Shown piece by piece: positions 25,700-37,244 of a DNA stretch of 64,000 nucleotides. How positions within the stretch are numbered: position 1 is the first letter of the stretch; the number at the start of each line of letters is the position of its first letter. The notes beneath the pieces are model-generated. The model was not told the DNA's origin, did not search any database, and saw only the letters and a program-made list of their open reading frames with translations. This DNA comes from Paragorgia papillata (lineage: Eukaryota; Cnidaria; Anthozoa; Scleralcyonacea; Coralliidae), in NCBI GenBank assembly GCA_035771165.1, contig JAWNZC010000473.1:4037001-4101000 (forward strand). The letters run 5' to 3'. The position numbers were made by a program, and so were the translations under genes.

Positions 25700-27082
25700 T
25701 TACCAAAATTCTGGTTGCACTTGTTCCAAAGCTTCTTTTCTGGTGATTTTTTTTACTCTGTTAGCACTAATGCCACAGCTTCGGGTAGAAGGATTAGAAA
25801 TATGTAATAATTTCTTTGGTAGTAAAATTCATAGAAAAGAGATAAGTGCAGTTGAAAATGTAATGAGGAAAATCCCTTACAACTAGACATTAAGCAGTTA
25901 AATAAAATTCGGCGCAGAAAACTAAATAGGATATTTATGCATCTTACTTGTTTTTGTTGCTTGCATTCGGCCAAAGTTGAAGATTATAGTTGATTGTGAA
26001 CGGAGGCAGGAAAAAGGCTTGCGGATCTCTGCAATATGTTGGATAACTACAATTAATGATACAACCTTTATACCTCTGTTTGCAATAATGTTATGGTGTG
26101 AGTTTACGTGCTTTGGTTCCTATTAATATTGTCGACAAACAAGCACAAACCATGTAGTATTGTTAAATTTTGCAGTACATATAATAGCCGTCGTGGTCAT
26201 TCGTCAATGTCGTTATCGTTCTTATCTTTGTCTTTATCACCTTATCCTTGTCTCTATCGGTATTACCGTTTTTGTAATTATTTTCTTTAGAACTGTTACC
26301 TTTTCCGTTTCACTCTAACTTTTGTTTGGATCAATGACATTAGCGTTTCCGATACAGCATCTAGCACCTGATTAACGAGAAAGGCGGAAAATATTACCGC
26401 TGAATCATTTTAACGTCTCATGTGACTGTGCATATCTGAAATATAATTTATCTTGAAAATACCTCATCTGTAAGGTCAGAAAACACAAATGTCTGGGTCC
26501 TCTTCCTGATGCCTTTGTGCTCCAGAAAATCGAAGTGCGCTTGCTTTATCCAGTCCCATTCATCTATTTTTGCTCTGTATAATTATGCAATCAAGAAAGT
26601 CAAACATAAGGAAGACACAGAAGATTCTACATGCTTAATAAATATTTCCAGCGTATGTATCACCGGCAGCATTATTTAAAATTCAATGGCTTGAAATAAC
26701 ACAGCTTACGTTTCTTTTCTCATTGCGCTGAATTTTTGAAAATAGGAAAATTGCCTTTGTATCTAAAAGAAACCAATGAATACTAAACTCAATTCTGTAT
26801 TGATCATGTGTTGTTACTCCCGGTTAAACGAGTAGTTAACGTTAGGAACAGCATATAATGAGAATGAGAAAGAATCAGGTCATAGCTAACCAGTTGCAGT
26901 TGACAGTTATAACTACAGTTAGCAGTAATACTTACATACTCGGCGACAAGCGATTCTTTTCCGGTCCAGAATAAAGAAACGTTGTCATCTTCTGACGTTC
27001 TTTCAGTCCCTTCGCTGTAAAATGCCATATGTTAATCTGTCTGTCTGTCCGTCCGTCCGTCCGTCCGTCCGTCCGTCCGTCC

Positions 27083-27130
<48 letters not shown>

Positions 27131-28406
27131 GCCTGCCTTCCCGCCTGTGCTTGTCTGTATGCATGTGTGTCCCGTCCAATTTTCTATCTCTCCCGTCCGC
27201 CTCTCTCTCTGTCTGCTTGTAATTTTCTTTTCCTTTTTCTTTCCACTCTCTCTTTCCTTTTATCTTCTTCATCTTGTTATCCTTTTTACTTTACTTTCTT
27301 CGCATGTTTGTCGGTATGCTATGTTTTTATTTCTGCATTTTTTATCATTACAACGTTATTCTGAATACCTTGTGTCACTGTTGTTAGCTTGATCCAACAT
27401 AAGCGTCGAAGTTCTGACCTGTACAATATAAATTATTGTGTGACCCGTGATTTTGCATTTTTACCTAAACAGCCATTAAAATTTAAAACATTTTGTATTT
27501 GTCTACTTTACCTTGGACTCCACTTGATTTCCATTGTCTGCAGCTTCCCTGTAATGTAATATTAAACACATTGGTGAACGTAACTTACACAATATCGACA
27601 TGTGTACAACATAAAAAATATACTTAAAATTTCATCATTGTTATATATACCTGTTCTTAGACAAATAAAATTTAATCCATAACCGCATTCGCGTCATGTC
27701 ACAAATAAAGACGCCGCAATCATCTAAATTTTTTTGTTGCGGAACCTGAATATTAGAAATATGGGTTTAACTAATTTTCTTAATGTATATATTAACGGTT
27801 TGCGTTGGTACGCAATTGAAATGATAAACAATTTACTTCGCGCGACAGATAGAAATACTTTAATACAATGCTGGTTAGTGGGACATACACCTTTATAGCA
27901 GGAACGATCCACTCCAAATTGACAACCGCATTGGCATTGGGTTCACAACGCGCAATTTCTTTCTCTAACCACTTCCTACCAATTTGACGTGCATAGAAAT
28001 TAAGAAATAAAGCATTATTGTATTTATATTATTTATATAGAATATTAAGAACAATTATTATATGTATTTATATATGTTTATTTGCATGTAATAATTTCAG
28101 TTGTTTTTAAAGGTTTATTTCTTAAATACGGTATTACTATACACCTTAAAGTTCCCAACACAAATTCATCACCTATCCTTTCTGTCATAGAATCTAACAC
28201 AGCCATGTTCACAATGCCACAATTCAATTGTTCTATATTAAAAAACTTATAACAATGTATGTATAAGAAGCATATATGTAACAGGGACATCTTGCAAGTA
28301 CACAGAATAATATACTTACTGCTGATCTCCAATGTTGCCGCAAGCATATTGGAACTATAATTAAATCTTTTCGAGAAGATTTACCTGTTAAAGAAAGGCC
28401 ATGCAT
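25700..28406 (-). CDS. Ulp1/SENP-like C48 cysteine peptidase, 13 exons, inside the 12.8-kb element
   Basis: Read by eye from splice sites on the minus strand. Exons: 28406-28385, 28354-28320, 28245-28145, 27975-27891, 27745-27651, 27548-27512, 27418-27369, 27014-26936, 26762-26710, 26574-26463, 26367-26300, 26028-25948, 25757-25700. All junctions keep phase and the last exon ends in TAA, giving about 291 residues. The exons spell the C48 peptidase signature in order: VPICLRQHW (catalytic His), MAVLDSM (Asp) and VPQQKNLDDCGVF (oxyanion Gln, nucleophile Cys). Such enzymes cleave SUMO/ubiquitin-like conjugates and are carried by several transposon groups, including some Mutator-like elements. 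The C-terminal ~180 residues are unfamiliar. The first exon is uncertain; the 28245 acceptor has a weak pyrimidine tract. A CTGT/CCGT microsatellite lies in one intron. Confidence 0.78.
27036..27131. repeat. CCGT/CTGT tetranucleotide microsatellite
   Basis: A (CTGT)n-(CCGT)n-(CTGT)n tract, lying in an intron of the Ulp1-like gene. It creates spurious long frames on both strands. Confidence 0.95.
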
Positions 28407-28759
28407 CTTACTAAAACATCGTGCATTTCTCTCGAAAGGCTAGTGTTTGCACAGCTATTTTGAATTTTTTTTTAACTTCGCTCAAATTTTCCGTGCGTCT
28501 GCTATAAACAAACTAGGAACTAACCAAACGGTATTCAGTTACTACCGCACCAAATAGGCCAAATCGAGAAATAGTTATTCTCACACATCATTAGATATTC
28601 ATAGCACTTCGGCCAATGAGATGTCCTGATTTAAGTCACGTGTATATACCTTGGAAACTCAGTCCAAATCAGAAGCTTAATTTATGCAAGTGGGCAGGGC
28701 TTTGAAGCTGAGGGAAATTGACGGGAAAACAATAGATATGTAAATTGTAAATTTGAATA

Positions 28760-28854
28760 CTGTATGTAGAAATCGTTTCTAAATACAGTAAACTGTATTT
28801 AGAAATTATTTCTAAATACAGTTTACTGTATTTAGAAAATATTTCTAAATACAG
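28760..28854. repeat. Three consecutive 29-base hairpins at 33-base period
   Basis: CTGTATNTAGAAA..TTTCTAAATACAG occurs at 28760-28788, 28793-28821 and 28826-28854, each a near-perfect palindrome, joined by TAAA and TTTA spacers. It sits between the Ulp1-like gene start and the end of the recombinase-like pseudogene. Confidence 0.85.
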
Positions 28855-28959
28855 TGTTCAAAGATATATATATATATTCATTTCAACAGTGAGACCAAGC
28901 ACTCACAGTTCATTACGCAAATAACATATTACAAACACGTTTTACCCTTTTAAACTCAA

Positions 28960-29851
28960 CTACTGTTTCGCGTTAAACGAAATGTTAACAGTGCAATTAT
29001 TAAATGTATTACTCGACAACATCAACTGTTCAGGAGCAACATTTCGCTGCACCTGATTATCAAATTCAGACCAGTCATATTCACTCAACAACGCATCCAG
29101 TGCTTCATCTGCTGTGTCATAATTCAGTTCTTTCTTGTCATTTACCTCCTTAATAGAAAGAACCTCGTCATCCTTCAATACGCATGGTCCAACACTGCTT
29201 GATACAGCCATTCTCTGCTCTTTATCGGCCTTCTCGTACGCAAATAAAGCAGACGAAATATGGCCATCGCTCGCGTATTAGTTTTTCCTCGTGCTTTCTT
29301 GAAATAAATTTGTAGCTGTAGTTACCCGAAGACAGTGAGCTGTCTTTGTCTCTAGACCGGCTTCTTTCATTTTTCAAAAACTCATTAATAATTCATGAGG
29401 AAACACAAAGGAAATCAGTGCCATGTCCGTGGTTTTATACCTGATAAAACTTCTTGCGTCAGAAAGGATACTTATGAACATACAATTTTATATAAAGAAT
29501 ACTAATGAACATACAATTTTATATAAAGAATACTAATGAACATAACATCCAATAACGAATCGTTTTTGAAGCCATTCAAAACACTCGCATCACGTGTTTT
29601 ATCAGATCTAAAACACACGGGCTGCGCCCTCGTGGTTTTAAATCTGATAAAACACTCCTGCTCGTGTTTTAAATATTACATAATCTGTTTTACTCGGCCG
29701 AAAGTTAAATGCTTCGTCAATTCTTTCTAACCCCCTAACCAAAGAGATATACTGCTTAAACATATCAACAAGACATGGCTCATGTTCGCCGTCATTATCG
29801 GGGTGACAATAATGTGTCACAACTGTTGCTTTCTTCTTTAGATCTTTCAAG
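28960..29851 (-). pseudogene. Tyrosine-recombinase-like (DUF3504 / KIAA1958-type) gene fragment
   Basis: Read on the minus strand. The first part (29851-29673) encodes HPDNDGEHEPCLVDMFKQYI and a FNFRPSKTDYVIF stretch. After a 288-base MITE insertion (29385-29672) the frame resumes (NEFLKNERSRSRD...KHEEKLIRER). It then needs a one-base shift to reach DGHISSALFAYEKADKEQR, which carries the GHxS and Tyr features of this Crypton-derived family. It ends FNNCTVNISFNAKQ at 28960. The 5' end is cut off by the satellite array. Truncation, insertion and frameshift make it a dead capture; family assignment is from motif memory. Confidence 0.65.
29385..29672. mobile_element. MITE flanked by TTAA, inserted in the recombinase-like pseudogene
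   Basis: TTAA borders both ends (29385-29388 and 29669-29672). The element contains TAATAATTCATGAGG near the left and a palindrome (GTTTTATCAGATCTAAAACAC / CTCGTGGTTTTAAATCTG) near the right. Excluding it leaves the recombinase-like frame continuous across the join. A relative lies at about 39606-39880. Confidence 0.75.
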
Positions 29852-32800
29852 CCTCCGTCTACCGTGCAGAAAATATTTTGTTGGCAAGTCAAGGTGTCAT
29901 TTGATCTGAGTCAGGAAGCGCGCGCTAAGTGACGATCATACTAAAAAATATAAATAAATTACTTTGTTTACAGTTTAACATTCGTTTCGTACACTGTCCT
30001 ATGCAGAATTTAACAAGGAATCTAATGCCGTTTACAGAATCTCCGTCTACCGTGCAGAAAATATTTTCTTGGCAAGTCAATGTGTCATTTGATCTGAGTC
30101 AGGAAGCGCGCGCTAAGTGACGATCATACTAAAAAATATAAATAAATTACTTTGTTTACAGTTTAACATTCGTTTCGTACACTGTCCTATGCAGAATTTA
30201 ACAAGGAATCTAATGCCGTTTACAGAATCTCCGTCTACCGCACAGAAAATATTTTCTTGGCAAGTCAATGTGTCATTTGATCTGAGTCAGGAAGCGCGCG
30301 CTAAGTGACGATCATACTAAAAAATATAAATAAATTACTTTGTTTACAGTTTAACATTCGTTTCGTACACTGTCCTATGCAGAATTTAACAAGGAATCTA
30401 ATGCCGTTTACAGAATCTCCGTCTACCGTGCAGAAAAATATTTTGTTGGCAAGTCAATGTGTCATTTGATCTGAGTCAGGAAGCGCGCGCTAAGTGACGA
30501 TCATACTAAAAAATATAAATAAATTACTTTGTTTACAGTTTAACATTCGTTTCGTACACTGTCCTATGCAGGATTTAACAAGGAATCTAATGCCGTTTAC
30601 AGAATCTCCGTCTAACGTGCAGAAAATATTTTGTTGGCAAGTCAAGGTGTCATTTGATCTGAGTCAGGAAGCGCACGCTAAGTGACGATCATACTAAAAA
30701 ATATAAATAAATTACTTTGTTTACAGTTTAATATTCGTTTCGTACACTGTCCTATGCAGAATTTAACAAGGAATCTAATGCCGTTTACAGAATCTCCGTC
30801 TACCGTGCAGAAAATATTTTGTTGGCAAGTCAATGTGTCATTTGATCTGAGTCAGGAAGCGCGCGCTAAGTGACGATCATACTAAAAAATATAAATAAAT
30901 TACTTTGTTTACAGTTTAACATTCGTTTCGTACACTGTCCTATGCAGGATTTAACAAGGAATCTAATGCCGTTTACAGAATCTCCGTCTAACGTGCAGAA
31001 AATATTTTGTTGGCAAGTCAAGGTGTCATTTGATCTGAGTCAGGAAGCGCGCGCTAAGTGACGATCATACTAAAAAATATAAATAAATTACTTTGTTTAC
31101 AGTTTAATATTCGTTTCGTACACTGTCCTATGCAGAATTTAACAAGGAATCTAATGCCGTTTACAGAATCTCCGTCTACCGTGCAGAAAATATTTTGTTG
31201 GCAAATCAAGGTGTCATTTGATCTGAGTCAGGAAGCGCGCGCTAAGTGACGATCATACTAAAAAATATAAATAAATTACTTTGTTTACAGTTTAACATTC
31301 GTTTCGTACACTGTCCTATGCAGAATTTAACAAGGAATCTAATGCCGTTTACAGAATCTCCGTCTACCGCACAGAAAATATTTTCTTGGCAAGTCAATGT
31401 GTCATTTGATCTGAGTCAGGAAGCGCGCGCTAAGTGACGATCATACTAAAAAATATAAATAAATTACTTTGTTTACAGTTTAACATTCGTTTCGTACACT
31501 GTCCTATGCAGGATTTAACAAGGAATCTAATGCCGTTTACAGAATCTCCGTCTAACGTGCAGAAAATATTTTGTTGGCAAGTCAAGGTGTCATTTGATCT
31601 GAGTCAGGAAGCGCGCGCTAAGTGACGATCATACTAAAAAATATAAATAAATTACTTTGTTTACAGTTTAATATTCGTTTCGTACACTGTCCTATGCAGA
31701 ATTTAACAAGGAATCTAATGCCGTTTACAGAATCTCCGTCTACCGTGCAGAAAATATTTTGTTGGCAAGTCAATGTGTCATTTGATCTGAGTCAGGAAGC
31801 GCGCGCTAAGTGACGATCATACTAAAAAATATAAATAAATTACTTTGTTTACAGTTTAACATTCGTTTCGTACACTGTCCTATGCAGGATTTAACAAGGA
31901 ATCTAATGCCGTTTACAGAATCTCCGTCTAACGTGCAGAAAATATTTTGTTGGCAAGTCAAGGTGTCATTTGATCTGAGTCAGGAAGCGCGCGCTAAGTG
32001 ACGATCATACTAAAAAATATAAATAAATTACTTTGTTTACAGTTTAATATTCGTTTCGTACACTGTCCTATGCAGAATTTAACAAGGAATCTAATGCCGT
32101 TTACAGAATCTCCGTCTACCGTGCAGAAAATATTTTGTTGGCAAATCAAGGTGTCATTTGATCTGAGTCAGGAAGCGCGCGCTAAGTGACGATCATACTA
32201 AAAAATATAAATAAATTACTTTGTTTACAGTTTAACATTCGTTTCGTACACTGTCCTATGCAGAATTTAACAAGGAATCTAATGCCGTTTACAGAATCTC
32301 CGTCTACCGCACAGAAAATATTTTCTTGGCAAGTCAATGTGTCATTTGATCTGAGTCAGGAAGCGCGCGCTAAGTGACGATCATACTAAAAAATATAAAT
32401 AAATTACTTTGTTTACAGTTTAACATTCGTTTCGTACACTGTCCTATGCAGAATTTAACAAGGAATCTAATGCCGTTTACAGAATCTCCGTCTACCGTGC
32501 AGAAAATATTTTGTTGGCAAGTCAATGTGTCATTTGATCTGAGTCAGGAAGCGCGCGCTAAGTGACGATCATACTAAAAAATATAAATAAATTACTTTGT
32601 TTACAGTTTAACATTCGTTTCGTACACTGTCCTATGCAGGATTTAACAAGGAATCTAATGCCGTTTACAGAATCTCCGTCTAACGTGCAGAAAATATTTT
32701 GTTGGCAAGTCAAGGTGTCATTTGATCTGAGTCAGGAAGCGCGCGCTAAGTGACGATCATACTAAAAAATATAAATAAATTACTTTGTTTACAGTTTAAT

Positions 32801-35190
32801 ATTCGTTTCGTACACTGTCCTATGCAGAATTTAACAAGGAATCTAATGCCGTTTACAGAATCTCCGTCTACCGTGCAGAAAATATTTTGTTGGCAAATCA
32901 AGGTGTCATTTGATCTGAGTCAGGAAGCGCGCGCTAAGTGACGATCATATTAAAAAATATAAATAAATTACTTTGTTTGCAGTTTAACATTCGTTTCGTA
33001 CACTGTCCTATGCAGAATGTAACAAGGAATCTAATGCCGTTTACCGAATCTCCGTCTACCGTGCAGAAAATATTGTGTTGGCAAATCAAGGTGTCATTTG
33101 ATCTGAGTCAGCAAGCGCGCGCTATGTGACGATCATATTAAAAAATATAAATAAATTACTTTGTTTACAGTTTAACATTCGTTTCGTACACTGTCCTATG
33201 CAGGATTTAACAAGGAATCTAATGCCGTTTACAGAATCTCCGTCTAACGTGCAGAAAATATTTTGTTGGCAAGTCAAGGTGTCATTTGATCTGAGTCAGG
33301 AAGCGCGCGCTAAGTGACGATCATACTAAAAAATATAAATAAATTACTTTGTTTACAGTTTAACATTCGTTTCGTAAACTGTCCGATGCAGAATTTAACA
33401 AGGAATCTAATGCCGTTTACAGAATCTCCGTCTACCGTGCAGAAAATATTTTGTTGGCAAATCAAGGTGTCATTTGATCTGAGTCAGGAAGCGCGCGCTA
33501 AGTGACGATCATATTAAAAAATATAAATAAATTACTTTGTTTGCAGTTTAACATTCGTTTCGTACACTGTCCTATGCAGAATGTAACAAGGAATCTAATG
33601 CCGTTTACAGAATCTCCGTCTACCGTGCAGAAAATATTTTGTTGGCAAATCAAGGTGTCATTTGATCTGAGTCAGCAAGCGCGCGCTATGTGACGATCAT
33701 ATTAAAAAATATAAATAAATTACTTTGTTTACAGTTTAACATTCGTTTCGTACACTGTCCTATGCAGAATGTAACAAGGAATCTAATGCCGTTTACAGAA
33801 TCTCCGTCTACCGTGCAGAAAATATTTTGTTGGCAAATCAAGGTGTCATTTGATCTGAGTCAGCAAGCAAGCGCTAAGTGACGATCATATTAAAAAATAT
33901 AAATAAATTACTTTGTTTACAGTTTAACATTCGTTTCGTACACTGTCCTATGCAGAATTTAACAAGGAATCTAATCCCGTTTACAGAATCTCCGTCCACC
34001 GTGCAGAAAATATTTTGTTGGCAAATCAATGTGTCATTTGATCTGAGTGACGAAGCGCGCGCTAAGTGACGATCATATTAAAAAATATAAATAAATTACT
34101 TTGTTTACAGTTTAACATTCGTTTCGTACACTGTCCTATGCAGAATTTAACAAGGAATCTAATCCCGTTTACAGAATCTCCGTCCACCGTGCAGAAAATA
34201 TTTTGTTGGCAAATCAATGTGTCATTTGATCTGAGTGACGAAGCGCGCGCTAAGTGACGATCATATTAAAAAATATAAATAAATTACTTTGTTTACAGTT
34301 TAACATTCGTTTCGTACACTGTCCTATGCAGAATTTAACAAGGAATCTAATCCCGTTTACAGAATCTCCGTCCACCGTGCAGAAAATATTTTGTTGGCAA
34401 ATCAATGTGTCATTTGATCTGAGTGACGAAGCGCGCGCTAAGTGACGATCATATTAAAAAATATAAATAAATTACTTTGTTTACAGTTTAACATTCGTTT
34501 CGTACAATGTCTTATGCAGAATTTAACAAGGAATCTAATCCCGTTTACAGAATCTCCGTCCACCGTGCAGAAAATATTTTGTTGGCAAATCAATGTGTCA
34601 TTTGATCTGAGTGACGAAGCGCGCGCTAAGTGACGATCATATTAAAAAATATAAATAAATTACTTTGTTTACAGTTTAACATTCGTTTCGTACACTGTCC
34701 TATGCAGAATTTAACAAGGAATCTAATCCCGTTTACAGAATCTCCGTCCACCGTGCAGAAAATATTTTGTTGGCAAATCAATGTGTCATTTGATCTGAGT
34801 GACGAAGCGCGCGCTAAGTGACGATCATATTAAAAAATATAAATAAATTACTTTGTTTACAGTTTAACATTCGTTTCGTACACTGTCCTATGCAGAATTT
34901 AACAAGGAATCTAATCCCGTTTACAGAATCTCCGTCCACCGTGCAGAAAATATTTTGTTGGCAAATCAATGTGTCATTTGATCTGAGTGACGAAGCGCGC
35001 GCTAAGTGACGATCATATTAAAAAATATAAATAAATTACTTTGTTTACAGTTTAACATTCGTTTCGTACAATGTCTTATGCAGAATTTAATAAGGAATCT
35101 AATGCCGTTTACAGAATCTCCGTCTACCGTGCAGAAAATATTTTGTTGGCAAATCAAGGTGTCATTTGATCGGAGTCAGCAAGAGCGCGT
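29852..35190 (+). repeat. 188-bp satellite array, right arm, about 28.4 copies
   Basis: Same unit as the left arm, inverted. Variant order shows higher-order structure: unit types repeat with a 5-unit period (about 940 bp) around 30682-32377, and with a 3-unit period (564 bp) around 32938-33693 and 34254-35200. One unit (about 30305-30493) carries an extra A and loses its small frame. The array is 2.5 times longer than the left one, so it has grown or shrunk independently since insertion. Confidence 0.92.
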
Positions 35191-35667
35191 TACAAAATAG
35201 ATGTTCAGAAAATTTAGAAAAATAATTGAAATCACATATTGAATATCGCTAGACGCAGAATTGTATAAGGAATCGAACGGTATATTTGGATTCGCTATCT
35301 ACCGAGCAGAAAATTATTTAGATGGAGCGCGGCTTGTTTGTTATTAAGTCTGAATAGGTTTAATATGGAGAGAATGGGATTAAAGTCTAGCATTCTTAAA
35401 TCATAATTTTACTTGAAGAAATGTAGTTTGTACGAACATAAATGTCCTAAATTATCGACGGTAAATGATTATTTTGTGTTAAAGTTGTATTGAATGAGTT
35501 AAAAGACCGGCGAAATATTGGTCTGCGAAGCGAGACTGCTGCTCGACCGCGCCCCCCCCTGGAAGCGCCATTGCGAAACATTGCCGTGCCGAATGGGCAG
35601 CTATCTTAATTGGCAGTGAATTGGCAGCTGGCGAATTGGCAGCTAACTTCACGGGGTTGAACAAGAC

Positions 35668-37160
35668 GCCTACTCAGGCGTTCACTCGGGCTACTGATTT
35701 CTGAAAGCTTCGCGTAGCCTGTGCGTACTCTAGCAAGACTACATGACAATGGCAATGCATAATTGCATAGATTTTCACAAATAGAATCTATGGTCTTATA
35801 TGAACTGCTGCTGTGCAGGAAGCGCCGAAGGGTTGCTAATAGTATAAATGTAAACAAGGCTTATTTCTGAAAATTAAACAACGGATCTAATATATTTAGT
35901 AGACAAAACCTATAGTGTCGGATTCGGCAAATTCAAGCGATCATTTTGATATAGAATTTATTTAAATTCGGACAAATAGAAAATATTTAAACATGTTTTA
36001 AAACACACGTTTCCAAATGTAATACGACACGCGAGATCTAGACATGCACTGAACATGTTCAACATATTGATATCTTATTATCTTACCGGTATTTGCTCTA
36101 TTCGGTGCTTGTTATTATGCTTGCATTTTGTAGTTGTCGGGCTATAAAGCAGCAAGGCCAGGACCACCCTGTTTTGAAATAGCTCGTCATCTTTTACGTA
36201 CTAGGTCTACCGCGATCGCATGCGTGTGCAGTTGTAAACATTGTAAAGCTTTATGATGAATTGAAGCCGAGTCATGTTTGTCTCTTCCTGTGGTTTTGGT
36301 AGAAGAAACTGCGCGGGAGATTCTGCTGTTGTTACTTCTTGAACTACTTTATATAAGCGGCTTGGAAAGTTAGCACCGCAATACCTGATTTCACTAGTTT
36401 AGCTTGAGCTGGTCGTTTTGATGGCTGCTAATTATGGACGATGAAGAGATCTCTATGTAACAAGTATTCAAAACACTTTACCTGAAGTGGTTAAGACAAT
36501 ACGAAGAGAAGTTGCCGCTATTGAACACTAACTGAAGTCGACGAAGCACAGTCAATTTCCTCGAAGATACAAAATGTATTATAATTTATTACACCCAGAA
36601 TTTCTGTGTAAAAACCAGCCGATGCCCCAACGCAAAAGGCCCTGGGGAAGAGGTTGCCGGTAACCATAAATCTAACCACAACCGCCCAGGGTGAAAGTTC
36701 CACCTTTTTTGTTATATGCTTTTTAGTTTAACAACCCTCATGTGGGACAGAGAAGTCCCCTAGACTGCCTTCAGGATAATCCTGAATTCTAGACACTTTA
36801 AATTGACAATTCAGGATAATCCTGCTCAATCTGATCTTCCTCGGCCCACTCCCACCTCTTTGCTCGCGCGTTATAGAGACCTCCGACTTTCCAGTAGCCC
36901 GAGTGAACGCCTGACCTTATAATATAAACTTATAATATAAATATATATATATATATATATACAACGCTCTAATATAAATAATAAAACTTATAATATATTT
37001 ATATACAATATGCAACGCTCACTACCCTTGTGGAAGTTTGAGCACTCTGGGCCCATGCGCACTTCACGCAATCTGAATGTACTTCACCGATGCTGCATGT
37101 ACTTCAACGATCGCATGCATTGTATAAGTAATTGATGAAATTCATTCAGATTGTTCCAAG
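35668..37160. other. Intergenic, with dispersed repeat at 36605-36830 and AT-rich tracts
   Basis: No supported gene. The part near 36605-36830 is related to 16743-16935. AT dinucleotide-rich stretches occupy about 36920-37015. Confidence 0.5.
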
Positions 37161-37205
37161 CTACACTGATGAGCTGTAGTACAGCGAAACACCGTGTCTG
37201 TAGAT
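37161..37205 (+). ncRNA. Hammerhead ribozyme, type I, Penelope-like architecture
   Basis: All core elements are present. Stem I CTACA/TGTAG, conserved CTGATGA, stem II GCTGT-AGT-ACAGC (5 perfect pairs), GAAA, a minimal CAC-C-GTG stem III, and a GTC cleavage triplet directly before the 3' stem I strand. The very short stem III is a hallmark of hammerheads reported in Penelope-like retroelements. It is followed by TAGATTGAACTA and an AT microsatellite. Self-cleavage is inferred from the fold. Confidence 0.82.
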
Positions 37206-37211
37206 TGAACT

Positions 37212-37242
<31 letters not shown>

Positions 37243-37244
37243 AT

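Larger units (their letters stand above)
22870..35658. mobile_element. 12.8-kb transposon with satellite-array terminal inverted repeats and 9-bp target duplication
   Basis: The element starts AACCCCGTGAAGTTAGCTGC and ends with the reverse complement. GAACAAGAC flanks it exactly at 22861-22869 and 35659-35667. Each arm has about 460 bp of unique inverted repeat (22870-23330; 35200-35658, including repeated GCTGCCAATTCG motifs), then an array of a 188-bp unit in opposite orientations (23335-25455 and 29852-35190). The 4.4-kb core holds a Ulp1-like gene and a broken tyrosine-recombinase-like gene. A 9-bp duplication with long inverted repeats is typical of the Mutator (MULE/MuDR) superfamily, and array-bearing ends recall Rehavkus-type elements. 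No transposase is recognisable, so the copy looks non-autonomous; superfamily is inference. Confidence 0.88.

Noticed and set aside
27003..27364. Long frames rich in Ser/Cys/Val or Asp/Arg/Thr
   Set aside because: Translations of the CTGT/CCGT microsatellite.
23335..35190. CRISPR-like array
   Set aside because: Units are 188 bp with no unique spacers, arranged as two opposed arrays in a spliced eukaryotic context.
29929..35200. A family of about 28 tandem 63-codon genes
   Set aside because: GTG starts, no initiation context, frames that shift unit to unit, and uniform similarity across whole units indicate satellite homogenisation.
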